From Bacillus sp. (in: firmicutes) (lineage in GTDB: Bacteria > Bacillota > Bacilli > Bacillales > Bacillaceae): a stretch of 64,000 bases of DNA. The position numbers were made by a program, and so were the translations under genes. The notes beneath the pieces are model-generated. The model worked only from the letters and a program-made list of their open reading frames with translations. It ran no database searches and was not told the origin of the DNA. Location of the stretch: contig JAPSLL010000016.1 of NCBI GenBank assembly GCA_031180805.1, positions 1-64,000 on the forward strand, read 5' to 3'. Below are positions 1 to 11,501 of this stretch, in pieces; the first letter of the stretch is position 1, and each line of letters starts with the position of its first letter.

Positions 1-136
1 CTTCGCAGGAGAGTGTGAAATGACCGTAGGATTTGGCTTCTGGAGCTAGATATAAAGAGCGTTAAACTAAGTGAGTGAATGAATATTATAAATCGTTATC
101 TAGTTTTGAAGGAACATCCTTCAAACTAAATATGTA
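1..136 (+). other. 23S-5S rRNA internal transcribed spacer (partial)
   Basis: This stretch leads directly into the 5S gene and contains no recognisable 23S 3' end, so it is read as the spacer between the two rRNAs. It includes a short sequence at about 40-60 (ctggagctagatataaagagcg) whose reverse complement resembles the start of the tctagctccagcgc intergenic repeat family found elsewhere in Bacillus and, in degenerate form, at 50985-51280 here. The assignment rests on position and general appearance. Confidence 0.6.
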
Positions 137-252
<116 letters not shown>

Positions 253-258
253 AAGATG

Positions 259-290
259 AAAAAGATCAGTAGAAATACTGGTCTTTTTTT
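259..290 (+). terminator. rRNA operon terminator
   Basis: gatcagta and tactggtc form a hairpin closed by a four-base loop and followed by a run of seven T. It lies directly after the 5S gene and fits an intrinsic terminator. Confidence 0.9.
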
Positions 291-371
291 GTGCATAAAT
301 TATTTATTGGGCTTATTGTGAGGGACTTTTATATTAAATTACCATTTAAATATATAAATATAAGGGAAAAC

Positions 372-417
372 AAAACAATATTTTATAAAGAAATGATCTT
401 TTAAAAAATATTGTTTT
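372..417. repeat. 13-bp perfect inverted repeat in the 5S-mgtC gap
   Basis: aaaacaatatttt at 372-384 is repeated in inverse orientation at 405-417. It is AT-rich, with an asymmetric A/T flank, and could act as a weak terminator or be incidental. The 253-603 gap otherwise holds two terminator copies and no gene. A second inverted pair, atcatcaaaac at 439-449 and gttttgatgat at 575-585, brackets the second terminator copy. Confidence 0.4.
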
Positions 418-490
418 ATTTAAACTTTGTGCAGGAAAATCATCAAAACGACTATTAATAAAAGCAAAGGTTCATAAAAATAGCCAAAGA

Positions 491-520
491 AAAGATCAGT
501 AAAGATTCTGGTCTTTTTTA
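491..520 (+). terminator. Second copy of the rRNA-type terminator
   Basis: aaagatcagt followed by ctggtctttttt repeats the stem sequence of the terminator at 259-290, with a slightly different loop. It stands about 230 nt downstream and in front of the mgtC-like gene. It may be left over from a duplicated rRNA operon end. Confidence 0.7.
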
Positions 521-603
521 GTAGCTCAATTAATAAATATAGTAAGACAAAAATTTAAATTTATAAAAAAGAATGTTTTGATGATCTTATAATAGGAGAA
601 TGA

Positions 604-1305
604 ATGGTGAATTATATTGAGTTATTTAATCAAGAGATATATACAATATTTTTTCGAATAATTGTTGCAACGTTTTTATGTGGAGTAATTGGTTTGGAAA
701 GAGAATTTAATAACCATCCTGCAGGGTTTCGTACACATCTGCTAGTAGGTATGGGTTCTTGTTTAATGATGATTTTATCATTATATGGATTTAATGAGCA
801 TATTGAAAGTAACGGAAATATTCGCTTTGATCCGGCAAGAATTCCATCATATGTTATAAGTGGAATAGGCTTTTTAGGTGGTGGAACAATTTTAGTAAAA
901 GGTGCGACTGTTAGGGGACTAACTACTGCTGCATCTATTTGGATTGTAGCAGGTTTAGGTTTAGTTATTGGAGCTGGAATGTATGTAGCTGCACTTTTTA
1001 CGACTATTATGGTTTTAATGTGCTTAATCTTTTTAAACCGCCTTGAGAAGTATATGAATAGTAAAAAGTTAAGAAGGAAAATAAAGGTTGTTATAAAATC
1101 TAATAAAAGTAAAGTAGATCAGGTAATTGAAAAACTAAATACATATAATTTAAAAATTACAAAAATCACGTTAACGGAATGTCATAAAAATAGTGAGGGT
1201 TTGGTTACTTTAAACTATACAATTGATGTAAGTATGCCAACAATTGAACAACATGTAATAGAGAGAATTATTGTTGAAAATCCTGAAGTAGAAAAAATAT
1301 ACTAA
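604..1305 (+). CDS. MgtC/SapB family membrane protein
   Basis: The 233-aa protein has about five hydrophobic segments in residues 10-140 and a charged, soluble C-terminal part (about 151-233) that resembles the ACT-like domain of longer MgtC proteins. Diagnostic features are the LEREFNNHPAGFRTH stretch at 31-45, which carries the acidic and Arg residues typical of the family, and GGGTILVKG near 92-100 followed by TTAASIW. In other bacteria the family is tied to growth at low Mg2+ and, in pathogens, to control of the F-ATPase. The exact role here is unknown. An aggag sequence sits 5 nt before the ATG. The gene stands alone between the rRNA operon and ctsR, and I see no strong promoter of its own. 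Confidence 0.85.
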   Translation: MVNYIELFNQEIYTIFFRIIVATFLCGVIGLEREFNNHPAGFRTHLLVGMGSCLMMILSLYGFNEHIESNGNIRFDPARIPSYVISGIGFLGGGTILVKGATVRGLTTAASIWIVAGLGLVIGAGMYVAALFTTIMVLMCLIFLNRLEKYMNSKKLRRKIKVVIKSNKSKVDQVIEKLNTYNLKITKITLTECHKNSEGLVTLNYTIDVSMPTIEQHVIERIIVENPEVEKIY

Positions 1306-1355
1306 TGGGTTTTACATAAGGTAATTTTGGCTATATTTAAAGTGAAACAGAAAAG

Positions 1356-1384
1356 TTGAAAAATTTTTCTGTTCGTTTTATAGT
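1356..1384 (+). promoter_or_regulatory. SigA-type promoter of the ctsR operon
   Basis: ttgaaa (1356-1361) and tatagt (1379-1384) are separated by exactly 17 nt. The predicted start of transcription falls near 1391, inside the CtsR operator that follows. Confidence 0.8.
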
Positions 1385-1392
1385 AAGATTAA

Positions 1393-1409
1393 AGTCAAAT
1401 ATAGTCAAA
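1393..1409 (+). promoter_or_regulatory. CtsR operator
   Basis: Two copies of agtcaaa (1393-1399 and 1403-1409) are separated by the three bases tat. This is the heptanucleotide direct repeat known as the CtsR-binding site. It covers the predicted transcription start, so CtsR should repress its own operon and be relieved by heat or protein stress. Confidence 0.92.
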
Positions 1410-1429
1410 GTCAGTGAGGGGGAGGTAGA

Positions 1430-1891
1430 GTGAGAAATATTTCGGACATTATTGAACAATACTTAAAACATGTTTTGGATAATAGTGGGAAAGAAATAGT
1501 TGAAATTAAACGTAGCGAAATTGCGGATAAATTTCAATGTGTACCTTCACAGATAAACTATGTAATTAATACAAGATTTACAATCGAAAGAGGCTATGTC
1601 GTTGAAAGTAAACGTGGTGGAGGAGGCTATATTCGGATTATTAAAGTTCAAGCAAATAATCAAGCACATCTTCTAGATCAAATACTCCATTTGATAAATC
1701 ACCGCCTTTCACAAGCAGCTGCAGAGGATATTATAGGTAGACTCGTTAGTGAGGAAGTTATATCTGAAAGGGAAGCAAAGCTAATGTTAAGTGTTATTGA
1801 TCGCTCAGTTCTGTATATAGATTTACCACATCGAGATGAATTAAGGGCTAGAATGGTAAAGGCAATGTTAACCTCGTTGAAATATAAGTAG
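1430..1891 (+). CDS. ctsR: Transcriptional repressor of class III stress genes CtsR
   Basis: CtsR represses clp genes and is inactivated through the McsB/McsA system. The 153-aa protein has the expected N-terminal winged helix with the glycine-rich wing KRGGGGYIRI (residues 61-70), whose Arg62 enters the DNA minor groove in the known structure, and an alpha-helical C-terminal dimer domain. It starts with GTG, chosen because gggggagg lies just upstream and the protein then begins MRNISDIIEQY, as in relatives. It is the first gene of a four-gene operon with mcsA, mcsB and clpC, and its own operator lies immediately upstream. Confidence 0.96.
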   Translation: MRNISDIIEQYLKHVLDNSGKEIVEIKRSEIADKFQCVPSQINYVINTRFTIERGYVVESKRGGGGYIRIIKVQANNQAHLLDQILHLINHRLSQAAAEDIIGRLVSEEVISEREAKLMLSVIDRSVLYIDLPHRDELRARMVKAMLTSLKYK

Positions 1892-1907
1892 AAAGTAGGG
1901 GAGACGG

Positions 1908-2450
1908 ATGATATGCCAGGAATGTAATGAAAGACCGGCTACGTTTCACTTTACAAAAGTGATTAATGGTGAAAAAACCCAGGTTCATATGTGTGAGCAT
2001 TGTGCTCAAGGAAACAGTGATCTTTTTATGTTTAATGGTAGCGCTGGTTTTTCATTAAATAATTTGCTTACAGGTCTTCTAAATATGGAAACAGGAAAGG
2101 TTAAGCAAGAAAACAATGTATTTCATTCGAATGATCAACCACACTGTGAGCAATGTAAAATGACTCTTCAACAATTTAAAAAGGTTGGTCGATTCGGCTG
2201 TTCCAATTGCTACCCGACCTTTAAAAACTATATAACACCAATCCTTAAACGTGTACATGGTGGGAATACAGTGCATGCGGGAAAAATCCCTAAGCGTATT
2301 GGTGGCGACCTTCATATTCGAAAACAAATTGAAATTTTAAAAAATAAAATCAATGAATATATCCTTCAAGAGGAATTTGAAAAAGCAGCAGAAGTTAGAG
2401 ATGAAATAAAATCACTGGAAAAAAAGTTAAGTAATAAGGAGGGATTGTGA
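1908..2450 (+). CDS. mcsA: McsA, zinc-finger activator of the arginine kinase McsB
   Basis: The 180-aa protein has four CxxC pairs (Cys3/6, Cys29/32, Cys80/83 and Cys98/101) that should bind zinc, and a C-terminal UVR-type coiled coil (about 135-175, with [20 protein letters not shown]). In Bacillus, McsA activates McsB and helps control CtsR and ClpC. The UVR motif also occurs in the ClpC middle domain. The gene lies 17 nt after ctsR and its stop codon overlaps the start region of mcsB, so the two are probably translationally coupled. Confidence 0.94.
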   Translation: MICQECNERPATFHFTKVINGEKTQVHMCEHCAQGNSDLFMFNGSAGFSLNNLLTGLLNMETGKVKQENNVFHSNDQPHCEQCKMTLQQFKKVGRFGCSNCYPTFKNYITPILKRVHGGNTVHAGKIPKRIGGDLHIRKQIEILKNKINEYILQEEFEKAAEVRDEIKSLEKKLSNKEGL

Positions 2451-3538
2451 TGTCACTCCAGAATTTTACGAATAGGGCAGTTAGTGCATGGATGAAAGAT
2501 GGTCCAGACTCAGATATTGTCCTTAGTAGTCGAATTCGTTTAGCTAGAAATATCGATATGTATAAATTTCCGACCATTTCAACAAATGAAGAGCTCCAGA
2601 ATATTTTAACGTTTTTTGAAACAACGTATTCAAGTAAAGGGTTCGAACATATTGGTCAATTAGAGCTAATAAAGATGAATGAGATGCAACCGATTCATAA
2701 ACGGGTATTGGTTGAAAAGCACTTAATAAGTCCGAATCTAGCAGAAAACTCTTCCTATGGAGGTTGCTTATTATCTGAAAATGAAGAAGTAAGCATCATG
2801 ATTAATGAAGAAGACCATATCCGAATTCAATGCTTATTCCCAGGATTTCAGTTAACTGAAGCGTTGGAAATGGCGAATAAATTGGATGATTGGATTGAAA
2901 AAGAGGTTGATTATGCTTTTGATGAAAAACTAGGATATTTAACTAGTTGTCCAACAAATGTTGGGACTGGATTACGTGCTTCCGTTATGATGCATTTACC
3001 GGCTTTAGTTCTTACGCAAAAAATTAATCGAATAATCCCAGTAATAAATCAATTAGGCTTAGTTGTAAGAGGGATTTATGGCGAAGGTAGTGAAGCAATC
3101 GGGAACCTATTCCAGATTTCTAATCAGATAACATTAGGTAAATCTGAGAAAGACATTGTAGAGGATCTCATTAGTGTTGTCCAACAGTTAATAACACAGG
3201 AAAGAAGTACGAGAGAAGCATTGTATAATTCCTCACAGACCCAACTTGAGGATAGGGTATATCGTTCCTTTGGTACATTGGCATATAGTCGTATAATCGA
3301 ATCTAATGAAACTGCAAAATGTTTATCAGATGTCAGATTAGGTATTGATTTAGGAATAATTAAAGATGTATCTCGAAACATGCTTAACGAGTTAATGATA
3401 TTAACTCAACCTGGTTTCTTACAGCAATACTTTGGTGGACCATTAAGACCAGAAGAAAGAGATGTACGGCGATCTGCTTTAATTAGAGAGCGTTTAAATC
3501 TAGAAATGGAACGAAACAAACGGATGGAGGATGAATAG
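2450..3538 (+). CDS. mcsB: Protein arginine kinase McsB
   Basis: McsB phosphorylates arginine residues on damaged or regulatory proteins and so marks them for ClpCP. The 362-aa protein has the phosphagen-kinase fold signatures [13 protein letters not shown] (about 22-34) and [15 protein letters not shown], with the catalytic cysteine at position 167. Near the C-terminus, [17 protein letters not shown] corresponds to the phosphoarginine-sensing part. I start at the ATG at 2450 because aggagg lies 7 nt upstream and the protein then begins MSLQNF, as in relatives. A GTG at 2447 would add one residue. It overlaps mcsA by one base. Confidence 0.95.
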   Translation: MSLQNFTNRAVSAWMKDGPDSDIVLSSRIRLARNIDMYKFPTISTNEELQNILTFFETTYSSKGFEHIGQLELIKMNEMQPIHKRVLVEKHLISPNLAENSSYGGCLLSENEEVSIMINEEDHIRIQCLFPGFQLTEALEMANKLDDWIEKEVDYAFDEKLGYLTSCPTNVGTGLRASVMMHLPALVLTQKINRIIPVINQLGLVVRGIYGEGSEAIGNLFQISNQITLGKSEKDIVEDLISVVQQLITQERSTREALYNSSQTQLEDRVYRSFGTLAYSRIIESNETAKCLSDVRLGIDLGIIKDVSRNMLNELMILTQPGFLQQYFGGPLRPEERDVRRSALIRERLNLEMERNKRMEDE

Positions 3539-3540
3539 TC

Positions 3541-5982
3541 ATGATGTTTGGAAGATTCACAGAGCGCGCACAAAAAGTACTTGCTTTAGCACAAGAGGAA
3601 GCAGTTCGTTTAGGTCATAATAATATCGGAACGGAACATATTTTACTAGGACTTGTGAGTGAAGGTGAAGGAATTGCTGCAAAAGCTTTAATAGCTTTAG
3701 GCCTTGGACCTGAGAAAATCCAAAAAGAAGTCGAAGGATTAATTGGCAGAGGTCAGGATGTATCACAAACAATTCACTATACACCTAGAGCAAAAAAGGT
3801 AATAGAACTATCAATGGACGAAGCGAGAAAATTAGGTCATTCATATGTAGGGACTGAGCATATTTTATTAGGGCTTATTCGTGAAGGTGAAGGTGTTGCA
3901 GCAAGAGTATTAAACAACCTAGGTGTAAGCCTTAATAAAGCGAGACAACAAGTCCTTCAATTGCTAGGCAGCAATGAGACATCATCTAATCATCAAGGTG
4001 GAAGCATGGCTAGTGCGAATACGCCAACGCTTGATAGTTTAGCTCGTGATTTAACTGCGATAGCTAGAGAAGGAAGTCTAGATCCTGTTATTGGCCGTAG
4101 TAAAGAAATTCAACGCGTTATTGAAGTGTTAAGCAGACGGACAAAAAACAACCCGGTATTAATCGGGGAGCCTGGTGTAGGTAAAACAGCTATTGCTGAA
4201 GGATTAGCACAGCAAATTGTCCAAAATGAGGTTCCAGAAATATTAAGAGATAAACGGGTTATGACTCTTGATATGGGTACAGTTGTAGCTGGTACGAAAT
4301 ATCGTGGTGAATTCGAAGATAGACTTAAAAAAGTAATGGATGAAATCCGTCAAGCAGGAAATATCATTTTGTTTATCGATGAATTACACACGTTAATTGG
4401 TGCAGGCGGTGCTGAGGGTGCTATCGATGCGTCAAATATTTTAAAGCCTTCATTAGCACGAGGTGAATTGCAATGTATCGGTGCTACAACACTTGATGAA
4501 TATCGAAAATACATTGAAAAAGATGCAGCACTTGAAAGAAGATTCCAACCTATTCAAGTAGACGAACCAACAATTGAAGAAAGCATAAAAATCTTAAAAG
4601 GCTTACGTGATCGATATGAAGCACATCACCGAGTTTCCATTACAGATGAAGCAATTGATGCTGCAGTTAAATTGTCTGATCGTTATATATCTGATCGTTT
4701 CTTGCCAGATAAGGCAATTGATTTAATTGATGAAGCAGGCTCAAAAGTTCGTTTACGCTCTTTCACAACACCACCAAATTTAAAAGAGCTTGAGCAAAAG
4801 CTTGAGGAAATCCGTAAAGAGAAGGATGCTTCAGTTCAAAGTCAAGAATTTGAAAAGGCAGCTTCCTTACGTGACACTGAGCAACGTTTACGTGAGCAGC
4901 TAGAAGAAACGAAAAAAACATGGAAAGAAAAACAAGGTCAAGAAAATACAGAAGTTACAGTAGAAGATATTGCGATGGTTGTATCAAGCTGGACTGGTGT
5001 TCCAGTATCTCGTTTAGCACAAACAGAAACAGATAAGCTTTTGAATATGGAAAACCTTTTACATTCAAGAGTTATTGGCCAAGATGAAGCAGTAGTTGCT
5101 GTTGCTAAAGCTGTGAGACGTGCTCGTGCTGGGTTAAAGGATCCGAAACGCCCGATTGGTTCTTTCATTTTCCTAGGGCCAACTGGTGTTGGGAAAACAG
5201 AGCTTGCGAGAGCATTAGCTGAATCAATTTTTGGTGATGAGGATGCAATGATTCGCATTGATATGTCAGAGTATATGGAGAAACATTCTACATCACGATT
5301 AGTTGGTTCACCTCCTGGATATGTCGGATATGATGAAGGTGGTCAGCTAACTGAAAAGGTTAGAAGAAAACCTTATTCTGTCGTACTTCTTGATGAGATT
5401 GAGAAGGCACATCCAGATGTATTTAATATCTTGTTGCAAGTATTAGAAGACGGAAGATTAACTGACTCTAAAGGTCGTACGGTTGATTTTAGAAATACAA
5501 TTTTAATTATGACGTCCAACGTTGGAGCAAGTGAATTAAAACGAAACAAATATGTTGGCTTTAACGTCCAAGACGAAACACAAAATTACAAGGATATGAA
5601 AGATAAAGTGATGAACGAGCTTAAACGTGCGTTCAGACCAGAGTTTATAAATAGAATTGATGAAATCATCGTTTTCCACTCATTAGAGAAAAAACACCTA
5701 AAAGAAATTGTTTCTCTTATGTCTGATCAGCTTACAAAGCGTCTAAAGGAACAAGATTTAACGTTGGAATTAACAGATGCAGCTAAAGAGAAAATTGCTG
5801 ACGAAGGAATTGACCTTGAATATGGTGCAAGACCGCTACGTCGATCTATCCAAAAAAATGTTGAGGATCGCTTATCTGAAGAACTGTTAAAAGGTACGAT
5901 TGATAAAGGTCAAAAGATTATTTTAGATGTTGAAAATGGTGAATTTGTCGTTAAAACGGCTGAAAAAGAAGAAGTAAAATAG
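3541..5982 (+). CDS. clpC: ATP-dependent Clp protease ATP-binding subunit ClpC
   Basis: This Hsp100 unfoldase feeds substrates to ClpP and works with McsB, MecA and similar adaptors. The 813-aa protein has two N-terminal Clp-N repeats (about 1-145, each with GTEHILLGL), a first AAA+ module with Walker A GEPGVGKT at 209-216 and FIDELHTL as Walker B, and a UVR/middle coiled coil near 415-455. The second AAA+ module has Walker A GPTGVGKT at 546-553 and the [14 protein letters not shown] pore region. It begins 2 nt after mcsB and ends the CtsR operon. Two ATG codons stand in tandem, and the first is used here. Confidence 0.97.
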   Translation: MMFGRFTERAQKVLALAQEEAVRLGHNNIGTEHILLGLVSEGEGIAAKALIALGLGPEKIQKEVEGLIGRGQDVSQTIHYTPRAKKVIELSMDEARKLGHSYVGTEHILLGLIREGEGVAARVLNNLGVSLNKARQQVLQLLGSNETSSNHQGGSMASANTPTLDSLARDLTAIAREGSLDPVIGRSKEIQRVIEVLSRRTKNNPVLIGEPGVGKTAIAEGLAQQIVQNEVPEILRDKRVMTLDMGTVVAGTKYRGEFEDRLKKVMDEIRQAGNIILFIDELHTLIGAGGAEGAIDASNILKPSLARGELQCIGATTLDEYRKYIEKDAALERRFQPIQVDEPTIEESIKILKGLRDRYEAHHRVSITDEAIDAAVKLSDRYISDRFLPDKAIDLIDEAGSKVRLRSFTTPPNLKELEQKLEEIRKEKDASVQSQEFEKAASLRDTEQRLREQLEETKKTWKEKQGQENTEVTVEDIAMVVSSWTGVPVSRLAQTETDKLLNMENLLHSRVIGQDEAVVAVAKAVRRARAGLKDPKRPIGSFIFLGPTGVGKTELARALAESIFGDEDAMIRIDMSEYMEKHSTSRLVGSPPGYVGYDEGGQLTEKVRRKPYSVVLLDEIEKAHPDVFNILLQVLEDGRLTDSKGRTVDFRNTILIMTSNVGASELKRNKYVGFNVQDETQNYKDMKDKVMNELKRAFRPEFINRIDEIIVFHSLEKKHLKEIVSLMSDQLTKRLKEQDLTLELTDAAKEKIADEGIDLEYGARPLRRSIQKNVEDRLSEELLKGTIDKGQKIILDVENGEFVVKTAEKEEVK

Positions 5983-6000
5983 CAGTTAACAGGAACATGT

Positions 6001-6036
6001 GAGGCATACTGAAAAATGTGTGCCTCCTTTCTTTAT
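6001..6036 (+). terminator. Terminator after clpC
   Basis: gaggcatac and gtgtgcctc form a 9-bp stem with one G-T pair, followed by a T-rich but interrupted tail. It fits the end of the ctsR operon. Confidence 0.7.
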
Positions 6037-6153
6037 AGTTTCTTGTTTTAAAACGAAAAGAACTCTCCTATTTTAAGCTCCTTTCTATATAATGAATATA
6101 TGTATCATAATTAGCTGGTCTAATGGCTAACCTATTAAGAGAGGAACACATTT

Positions 6154-7527
6154 ATGGCAAAAACAAAATTAAAATATATATGTCAATCATGCGGATATGA
6201 ATCCCCAAAATGGATGGGGAAATGTCCGGGCTGTCAAGAATGGAACACAATGACAGAGGAACTATTAAAATCAGCTTCACCTCGTAAGGCAGTGTTTGCA
6301 CATTCATCGCAAACTGTACAAAAACCTTCCCCAATCACCAATATTGAAACAACTCAAGAACCAAGAATATTTACAAATCTAAAGGAATTTAATCGGGTAT
6401 TAGGAAGTGGAATTGTAAAGGGGTCACTCGTATTAATTGGTGGCGATCCTGGAATTGGAAAATCCACGTTATTACTACAAGTATCATCCCAGTTAGCTGA
6501 AAATGGAAATGATGTTTTATATATTTCCGGGGAAGAATCAGTCAAACAAACAAAACTAAGAGCTGATCGTCTAGGGGTTAAATCTAATAAGCTATACGTA
6601 TTATCAGAGACAGATTTAAGTTTTATTTCCAAGGCAATTGAAGAAATGAATCCATCATTTGTTGTCGTTGACTCGATTCAAACAGTATTTCATAGTGAAA
6701 TAAGCTCTGCACCAGGTAGTGTTTCTCAAGTTAGAGAGTCTACAGCTGAATTAATGAGAATTGCAAAGACAAAGGGAATTGCGATTTTTATCGTTGGTCA
6801 TGTTACGAAAGAAGGATCCATTGCTGGCCCTCGATTATTAGAGCATATGGTTGATACTGTTCTTTACTTTGAGGGGGAAAGACACCATACATATCGAATT
6901 TTACGAGCTGTAAAAAATCGATTTGGCTCAACTAATGAAATGGGCATTTTTGAAATGAAGGAATCTGGATTAGAGGAAGTTCAAAATCCATCAGAAATCT
7001 TTCTTGAGGAAAGGTCAAAGGGAGCTGCGGGGTCAACTGTTGTAGCATCTATGGAGGGTACGAGGCCAGTTCTTGTAGAAATTCAAGCTTTAATATCTCC
7101 GACTAGCTTCGGAAACCCTAGACGTATGGCAACAGGGATCGATCATAACCGTGTCCCTTTATTAATGGCTGTTTTGGAAAAAAGAGTAGGCTTACTATTA
7201 CAAAATCAAGATGCTTACTTAAAAGTAGCTGGAGGTGTAAAGCTAGACGAACCTGCTATAGATTTAGCAGTTGCAGTTAGCATCGCCTCAAGCTTTAAGG
7301 ATGCTCCGCCGAAACCAACGGATGTTATCATCGGAGAGGTTGGTTTAACAGGAGAAGTTAGAAGGGTATCTCGAATCGAACAAAGAGTTATTGAGGCTGC
7401 AAAGCTTGGATTCAAGAGGGCGATTATTCCGTCTGCTAATATTGGTGGTTGGCATGCTCCAGATGATATCGAAATAATTGGCGTGAAAAATGTAGCTGAA
7501 GCCCTCCAGAAAACATTAGGAGGATAA
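6154..7527 (+). CDS. radA: DNA repair protein RadA
   Basis: RadA is a RecA-like, DnaB-like helicase that helps branch migration during recombination. The 457-aa protein has an N-terminal four-cysteine zinc finger (Cys10, Cys13, Cys24, Cys27), Walker [11 protein letters not shown] at 96-105, the RadA-specific KNRFG motif at 254-258, and a C-terminal Lon-protease-like P domain (about 290-457). All hallmark residues are present. gagagga precedes the ATG. It lies 3 nt before disA, as in Bacillus, where RadA and DisA are functionally linked in checking DNA integrity. Confidence 0.96.
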   Translation: MAKTKLKYICQSCGYESPKWMGKCPGCQEWNTMTEELLKSASPRKAVFAHSSQTVQKPSPITNIETTQEPRIFTNLKEFNRVLGSGIVKGSLVLIGGDPGIGKSTLLLQVSSQLAENGNDVLYISGEESVKQTKLRADRLGVKSNKLYVLSETDLSFISKAIEEMNPSFVVVDSIQTVFHSEISSAPGSVSQVRESTAELMRIAKTKGIAIFIVGHVTKEGSIAGPRLLEHMVDTVLYFEGERHHTYRILRAVKNRFGSTNEMGIFEMKESGLEEVQNPSEIFLEERSKGAAGSTVVASMEGTRPVLVEIQALISPTSFGNPRRMATGIDHNRVPLLMAVLEKRVGLLLQNQDAYLKVAGGVKLDEPAIDLAVAVSIASSFKDAPPKPTDVIIGEVGLTGEVRRVSRIEQRVIEAAKLGFKRAIIPSANIGGWHAPDDIEIIGVKNVAEALQKTLGG

Positions 7528-7530
7528 TAA

Positions 7531-8610
7531 ATGTCAGATAAAGAGAGTAAATCGGGTGATAAAACTTTAAATGAAATTTTGCAATTTGTTGCACCGGGGA
7601 CACCGATTAGAGAAGGGATCGAAAATGTCCTTCGAGCAAAAACCGGTGGGTTAATAGTTGTCGGACATAATGAGAAAGTTAAAGAGGTTATTGATGGTGG
7701 CTTTTCTATCCAATGTCCATTTTCATCAGCACATTTGTATGAATTAGCAAAAATGGATGGGGCTATTATATTGAGTGATGCAGGGAATAGGATTGTTTAT
7801 GCAAATGCACAACTTGTTCCCGATCCATCGATATATTCTTCTGAAACCGGTATGAGGCATCGGACTGCAGAAAGAGTGGCAAAGCAAACTGGTAACCTAG
7901 TGATTGCGATTTCGCAGAGACGAAACGTTATCACGTTATATCATGGTGAATTAAGGTATGCTCTCAGAGACATAGGTGTTATTTTAACAAAGGCAAATCA
8001 GGCAATTCAAACGTTGGAAAAATACAAGTTAGTGTTAGACCAATCAATTGCAACATTAGGGGCACTAGAATTAGAAGAGCTTGTTACATTTAAAGAAGTA
8101 ATTCTTGTATTACATCGCTTTGAAATGGTTTTTCGAATTAAGGATGAGATAAACGATTATGTAAATGAGTTAGGTGCAGAAGGGCATCTCATAAGATTAC
8201 AATTAGCTGAATTGCTCTCTGGATTAGAGGAAGAAGCTACATTATTAATTAAAGATTATTCGAATGAGAAAATAGCGGATGCGAATCAAATTCTCAAACA
8301 ACTTCAGGAGCTTTCTAGCTTTGAACTTATAGAGGATTCGGTTTTATTTAAATTGCTTGGCTATTCCTCGTTTACAACGGTCGAGAGTCCTGTCTTGCCG
8401 CGAGGATATCGCATGTTAAATAAGATTCCGAGACTGCCTACAATAATTATTGAAAATTTAGTGACAGCTTTTAAAAATTTGAAACTTATTTTGCATGCAT
8501 CCGTAGAACAGTTAGATGAGGTAGAAGGTATTGGTGAGGTTAGGGCGAAAAAGATTAAAGAGGGATTAAAGAGATTGCAAGATCAACTTTTAGTAGACCG
8601 TAAAATATAA
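7531..8610 (+). CDS. disA: DNA integrity scanning protein DisA (diadenylate cyclase)
   Basis: DisA makes c-di-AMP from two ATP and responds to branched DNA. The 359-aa protein has the DAC catalytic motifs DGA (76-78) and RHRTAER (109-115), a central helical spine, and a C-terminal helix-hairpin-helix DNA-binding domain (about 325-350, [17 protein letters not shown]). Its Shine-Dalgarno (aggagg) is inside the last codons of radA, so the pair is probably cotranscribed. Confidence 0.96.
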   Translation: MSDKESKSGDKTLNEILQFVAPGTPIREGIENVLRAKTGGLIVVGHNEKVKEVIDGGFSIQCPFSSAHLYELAKMDGAIILSDAGNRIVYANAQLVPDPSIYSSETGMRHRTAERVAKQTGNLVIAISQRRNVITLYHGELRYALRDIGVILTKANQAIQTLEKYKLVLDQSIATLGALELEELVTFKEVILVLHRFEMVFRIKDEINDYVNELGAEGHLIRLQLAELLSGLEEEATLLIKDYSNEKIADANQILKQLQELSSFELIEDSVLFKLLGYSSFTTVESPVLPRGYRMLNKIPRLPTIIIENLVTAFKNLKLILHASVEQLDEVEGIGEVRAKKIKEGLKRLQDQLLVDRKI

Positions 8611-8925
8611 GAAATTTTAATGAAACTTGCAACATTTTTGATTTAAATTCGTCAAATTAGGGTATATTAAAATTGTTTTTTAAAATCACTTTAAGTATAT
8701 AGAGTCATTTTTTCAGCAATGTTTCTTTTCTTACTGTATTTCAACCTCTATTTAGAAAAGGAGCAAAACGGGAAGTCACAGAAAAAAATGACTAAAATTT
8801 TAGAATGCTGTGCAAAACTCTGATAGTTTACAGCATTGTATCAATCTATTTACATTTTTGATTTTTTATTTCACAAAAACAAGAAGTAAGATAAAGTAAA
8901 TATAACGTATAAAGGAGGTGAAGGT
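8611..8925. other. disA-yacL intergenic region (315 nt)
   Basis: This gap has no gene and no obvious terminator. A possible promoter is ttgatt (8638-8643) with tatatt (8663-8668), but the spacing of 19 nt is long. A strong Shine-Dalgarno (aaaggaggtg) precedes the next start codon. Confidence 0.4.
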
Positions 8926-10023
8926 ATGTTAATTAAACGCATAATACAACTGTTATTTCTATGTGTGGGTGGAATGTTAGGGATATTCCTTATGCCCAAA
9001 CTACTAGAGCTATTATCTATGCAGGACATACCTTTTATTAATACGCCATATACCTTAGCAGTATTAGGTGCAATTATCTTTTTTGTTGCAACTTTTTGGA
9101 TTGTAGATTACGTCGTGAATTGGATAAAATTGTTAGAAGAGGCTGTTGTAAAGGCTCCTGTTACGGATGTTTTATTTGGAAGCTTAGGATTAATCTTTGG
9201 TCTTATAATTGCTTTTCTTATCGGAATTCCATTAAATGAAATACAATATCAATTGTTTAATACAATTATTCCTATATTTTTAACGCTTTTGCTCGGATAT
9301 CTTGGTTTTCAAATTGGTTTTAAGAAAAGAGACGAATTAATTAACCTATTTTCAATGCCAAATCGTATTGGAAAGAAAAAGGGCTCAAATGAGGAAGAAC
9401 TAGAACAAGAGGAGAAGAAGCTAAAAATTCTAGATACAAGTGTCATTATTGACGGTAGAATTGCGGATATTTGTCAAACTGGATTTTTAGAAGGAACGAT
9501 TGTTATTCCTCAATTTGTTTTAGAAGAGCTTCAACATATTGCGGATTCTTCAGATGTTCTAAAGCGTAATAGAGGACGCAGAGGATTAGATATTTTAAAT
9601 CGGATTCAAAAGGAACTTGCAATTAATGTTGAAATTTATGAAGGTGACTTCGAGGATATTCAAGAGGTTGACAGTAAGTTAGTGAAGCTAGCAAAGCTTA
9701 CCTCTGGTGTTGTTGTAACAAATGATTTTAATTTGAATAAGGTTTGTGAATTACAGAAGGTCCATGTTCTTAACATTAATGATTTAGCCAATGCAGTTAA
9801 ACCAGTTGTTTTACCTGGTGAAGAAATGAATGTACAGGTTATTAAAGATGGTAAGGAACATAATCAAGGAATTGCTTACTTAGATGATGGAACAATGATT
9901 GTAGTTGAAGATGGTCGAAATTATATCGGTAAGCATATCGATGTTCTCGTCACTAGTGTACTTCAAACATCAGCAGGAAGAATGATTTTTGCTAAACCCA
10001 AAATGCTAGAAAAGGCATTATAA
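8926..10023 (+). CDS. PIN/TRAM domain membrane protein (YacL-like)
   Basis: The 365-aa protein has about four transmembrane segments in residues 1-135, a charged linker (about 145-165), a PIN nuclease-like domain starting at [14 protein letters not shown] with acidic residues Asp170 and Asp176 and a later [11 protein letters not shown] motif, and a C-terminal TRAM domain (about 295-360). PIN domains usually cut RNA and TRAM domains bind it, so a membrane-tethered RNase is plausible, but the function is not established. The position between disA and ispD matches Bacillus yacL. Confidence 0.85.
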   Translation: MLIKRIIQLLFLCVGGMLGIFLMPKLLELLSMQDIPFINTPYTLAVLGAIIFFVATFWIVDYVVNWIKLLEEAVVKAPVTDVLFGSLGLIFGLIIAFLIGIPLNEIQYQLFNTIIPIFLTLLLGYLGFQIGFKKRDELINLFSMPNRIGKKKGSNEEELEQEEKKLKILDTSVIIDGRIADICQTGFLEGTIVIPQFVLEELQHIADSSDVLKRNRGRRGLDILNRIQKELAINVEIYEGDFEDIQEVDSKLVKLAKLTSGVVVTNDFNLNKVCELQKVHVLNINDLANAVKPVVLPGEEMNVQVIKDGKEHNQGIAYLDDGTMIVVEDGRNYIGKHIDVLVTSVLQTSAGRMIFAKPKMLEKAL

Positions 10024-10066
10024 CAATGGAAAAGGTAAGATAGAACAAAAATTAAACTTAACAAGT

Positions 10067-10110
10067 AGCCCATGAAGCATGTGAAAACAAATGTTTCATG
10101 GGCTGTTTTA
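10067..10110 (+). terminator. Terminator after yacL
   Basis: agcccatgaagcat (10067-10080) and atgtttcatgggct (10091-10104) form a long stem with one mismatch and a 10-nt loop, followed by gtttta. It separates yacL from ispD. Confidence 0.8.
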
Positions 10111-10137
10111 CATATTTAGGCGAATCTTTTAAGATGA

Positions 10138-10146
10138 TGGTATACT
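10138..10146 (+). promoter_or_regulatory. Extended -10 promoter candidate for ispDF
   Basis: tgg followed by tatact gives an extended -10 element about 20 nt before the ispD start codon. No good -35 is visible at 16-18 nt upstream. Confidence 0.5.
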
Positions 10147-10156
10147 GAATTATTGA

Positions 10157-10861
<705 letters not shown>

Positions 10862-10879
10862 TGAGGAGAGAGGGACATA

Positions 10880-11356
10880 ATGATTAGAGTTGGACAAGGT
10901 TTTGACGTACATCAATTGGTCGAAGGAAGACCGCTAATAATCGGTGGGATTGAAATACCATATGAAAAGGGCCTATTAGGTCATTCAGATGCTGATGTTT
11001 TATTACATACTGTCGCTGATGCTTGTTTAGGGGCAATTGGTGAAGGGGATATTGGCAAGCATTTTCCTGATACAGATCCTAATTTTAAAGATGCAGACTC
11101 AGCAAAGCTACTAACACATGTTTGGTCTCTTGTAAAAGCAAAAGGGTTTGAACTAGGAAACATTGATTGCACAATAATTGCACAGAAGCCAAAAATGGCA
11201 CCATATATAGAAAAGATGAGAGAACGTATTGCACAGTTACTTGAAGCGGATATTTCACAGGTAAATGTGAAAGCGACAACCACTGAGAAATTAGGATTTA
11301 CGGGAAGACAGGAAGGGATCGCTTCTTTAGCAACGGTCTTAATTCAAAAGGTTTAA
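10880..11356 (+). CDS. ispF: 2-C-methyl-D-erythritol 2,4-cyclodiphosphate synthase
   Basis: IspF cyclises CDP-ME 2-phosphate in the MEP pathway. The 158-aa protein has the zinc-binding residues in GFDVHQL (Asp9, His11) and His43 in LLHTVADA, the GHSDADV motif (34-40), and the C-terminal [17 protein letters not shown] block. It is the second gene of an ispD-ispF pair with a gagagaggg Shine-Dalgarno. Confidence 0.96.
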   Translation: MIRVGQGFDVHQLVEGRPLIIGGIEIPYEKGLLGHSDADVLLHTVADACLGAIGEGDIGKHFPDTDPNFKDADSAKLLTHVWSLVKAKGFELGNIDCTIIAQKPKMAPYIEKMRERIAQLLEADISQVNVKATTTEKLGFTGRQEGIASLATVLIQKV

Positions 11357-11400
11357 CAGTCTAAAGAGTGAATTTATTGTAAAGAATGAAATAGTGAGTT

Positions 11401-11429
11401 TTGTATATTGAATAATTTGGTGATAAAAT
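11401..11429 (+). promoter_or_regulatory. Promoter candidate for gltX
   Basis: ttgtat (11401-11406) and taaaat (11424-11429) are 17 nt apart and lie about 70 nt before the gltX start. This fits a SigA promoter. Confidence 0.55.
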
Positions 11430-11501
11430 GAAGTCTGTTAATAAAGCGAATTTATTTATAGAGAAGATTCTCTTATAACCAAAGCGTGTGGAGGTTTAGT
11501 C

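Noticed and set aside
4938-5258. Open minus-strand frame inside clpC
   Set aside because: It is antisense to the conserved second AAA+ domain, has no ribosome site and has unlikely composition.
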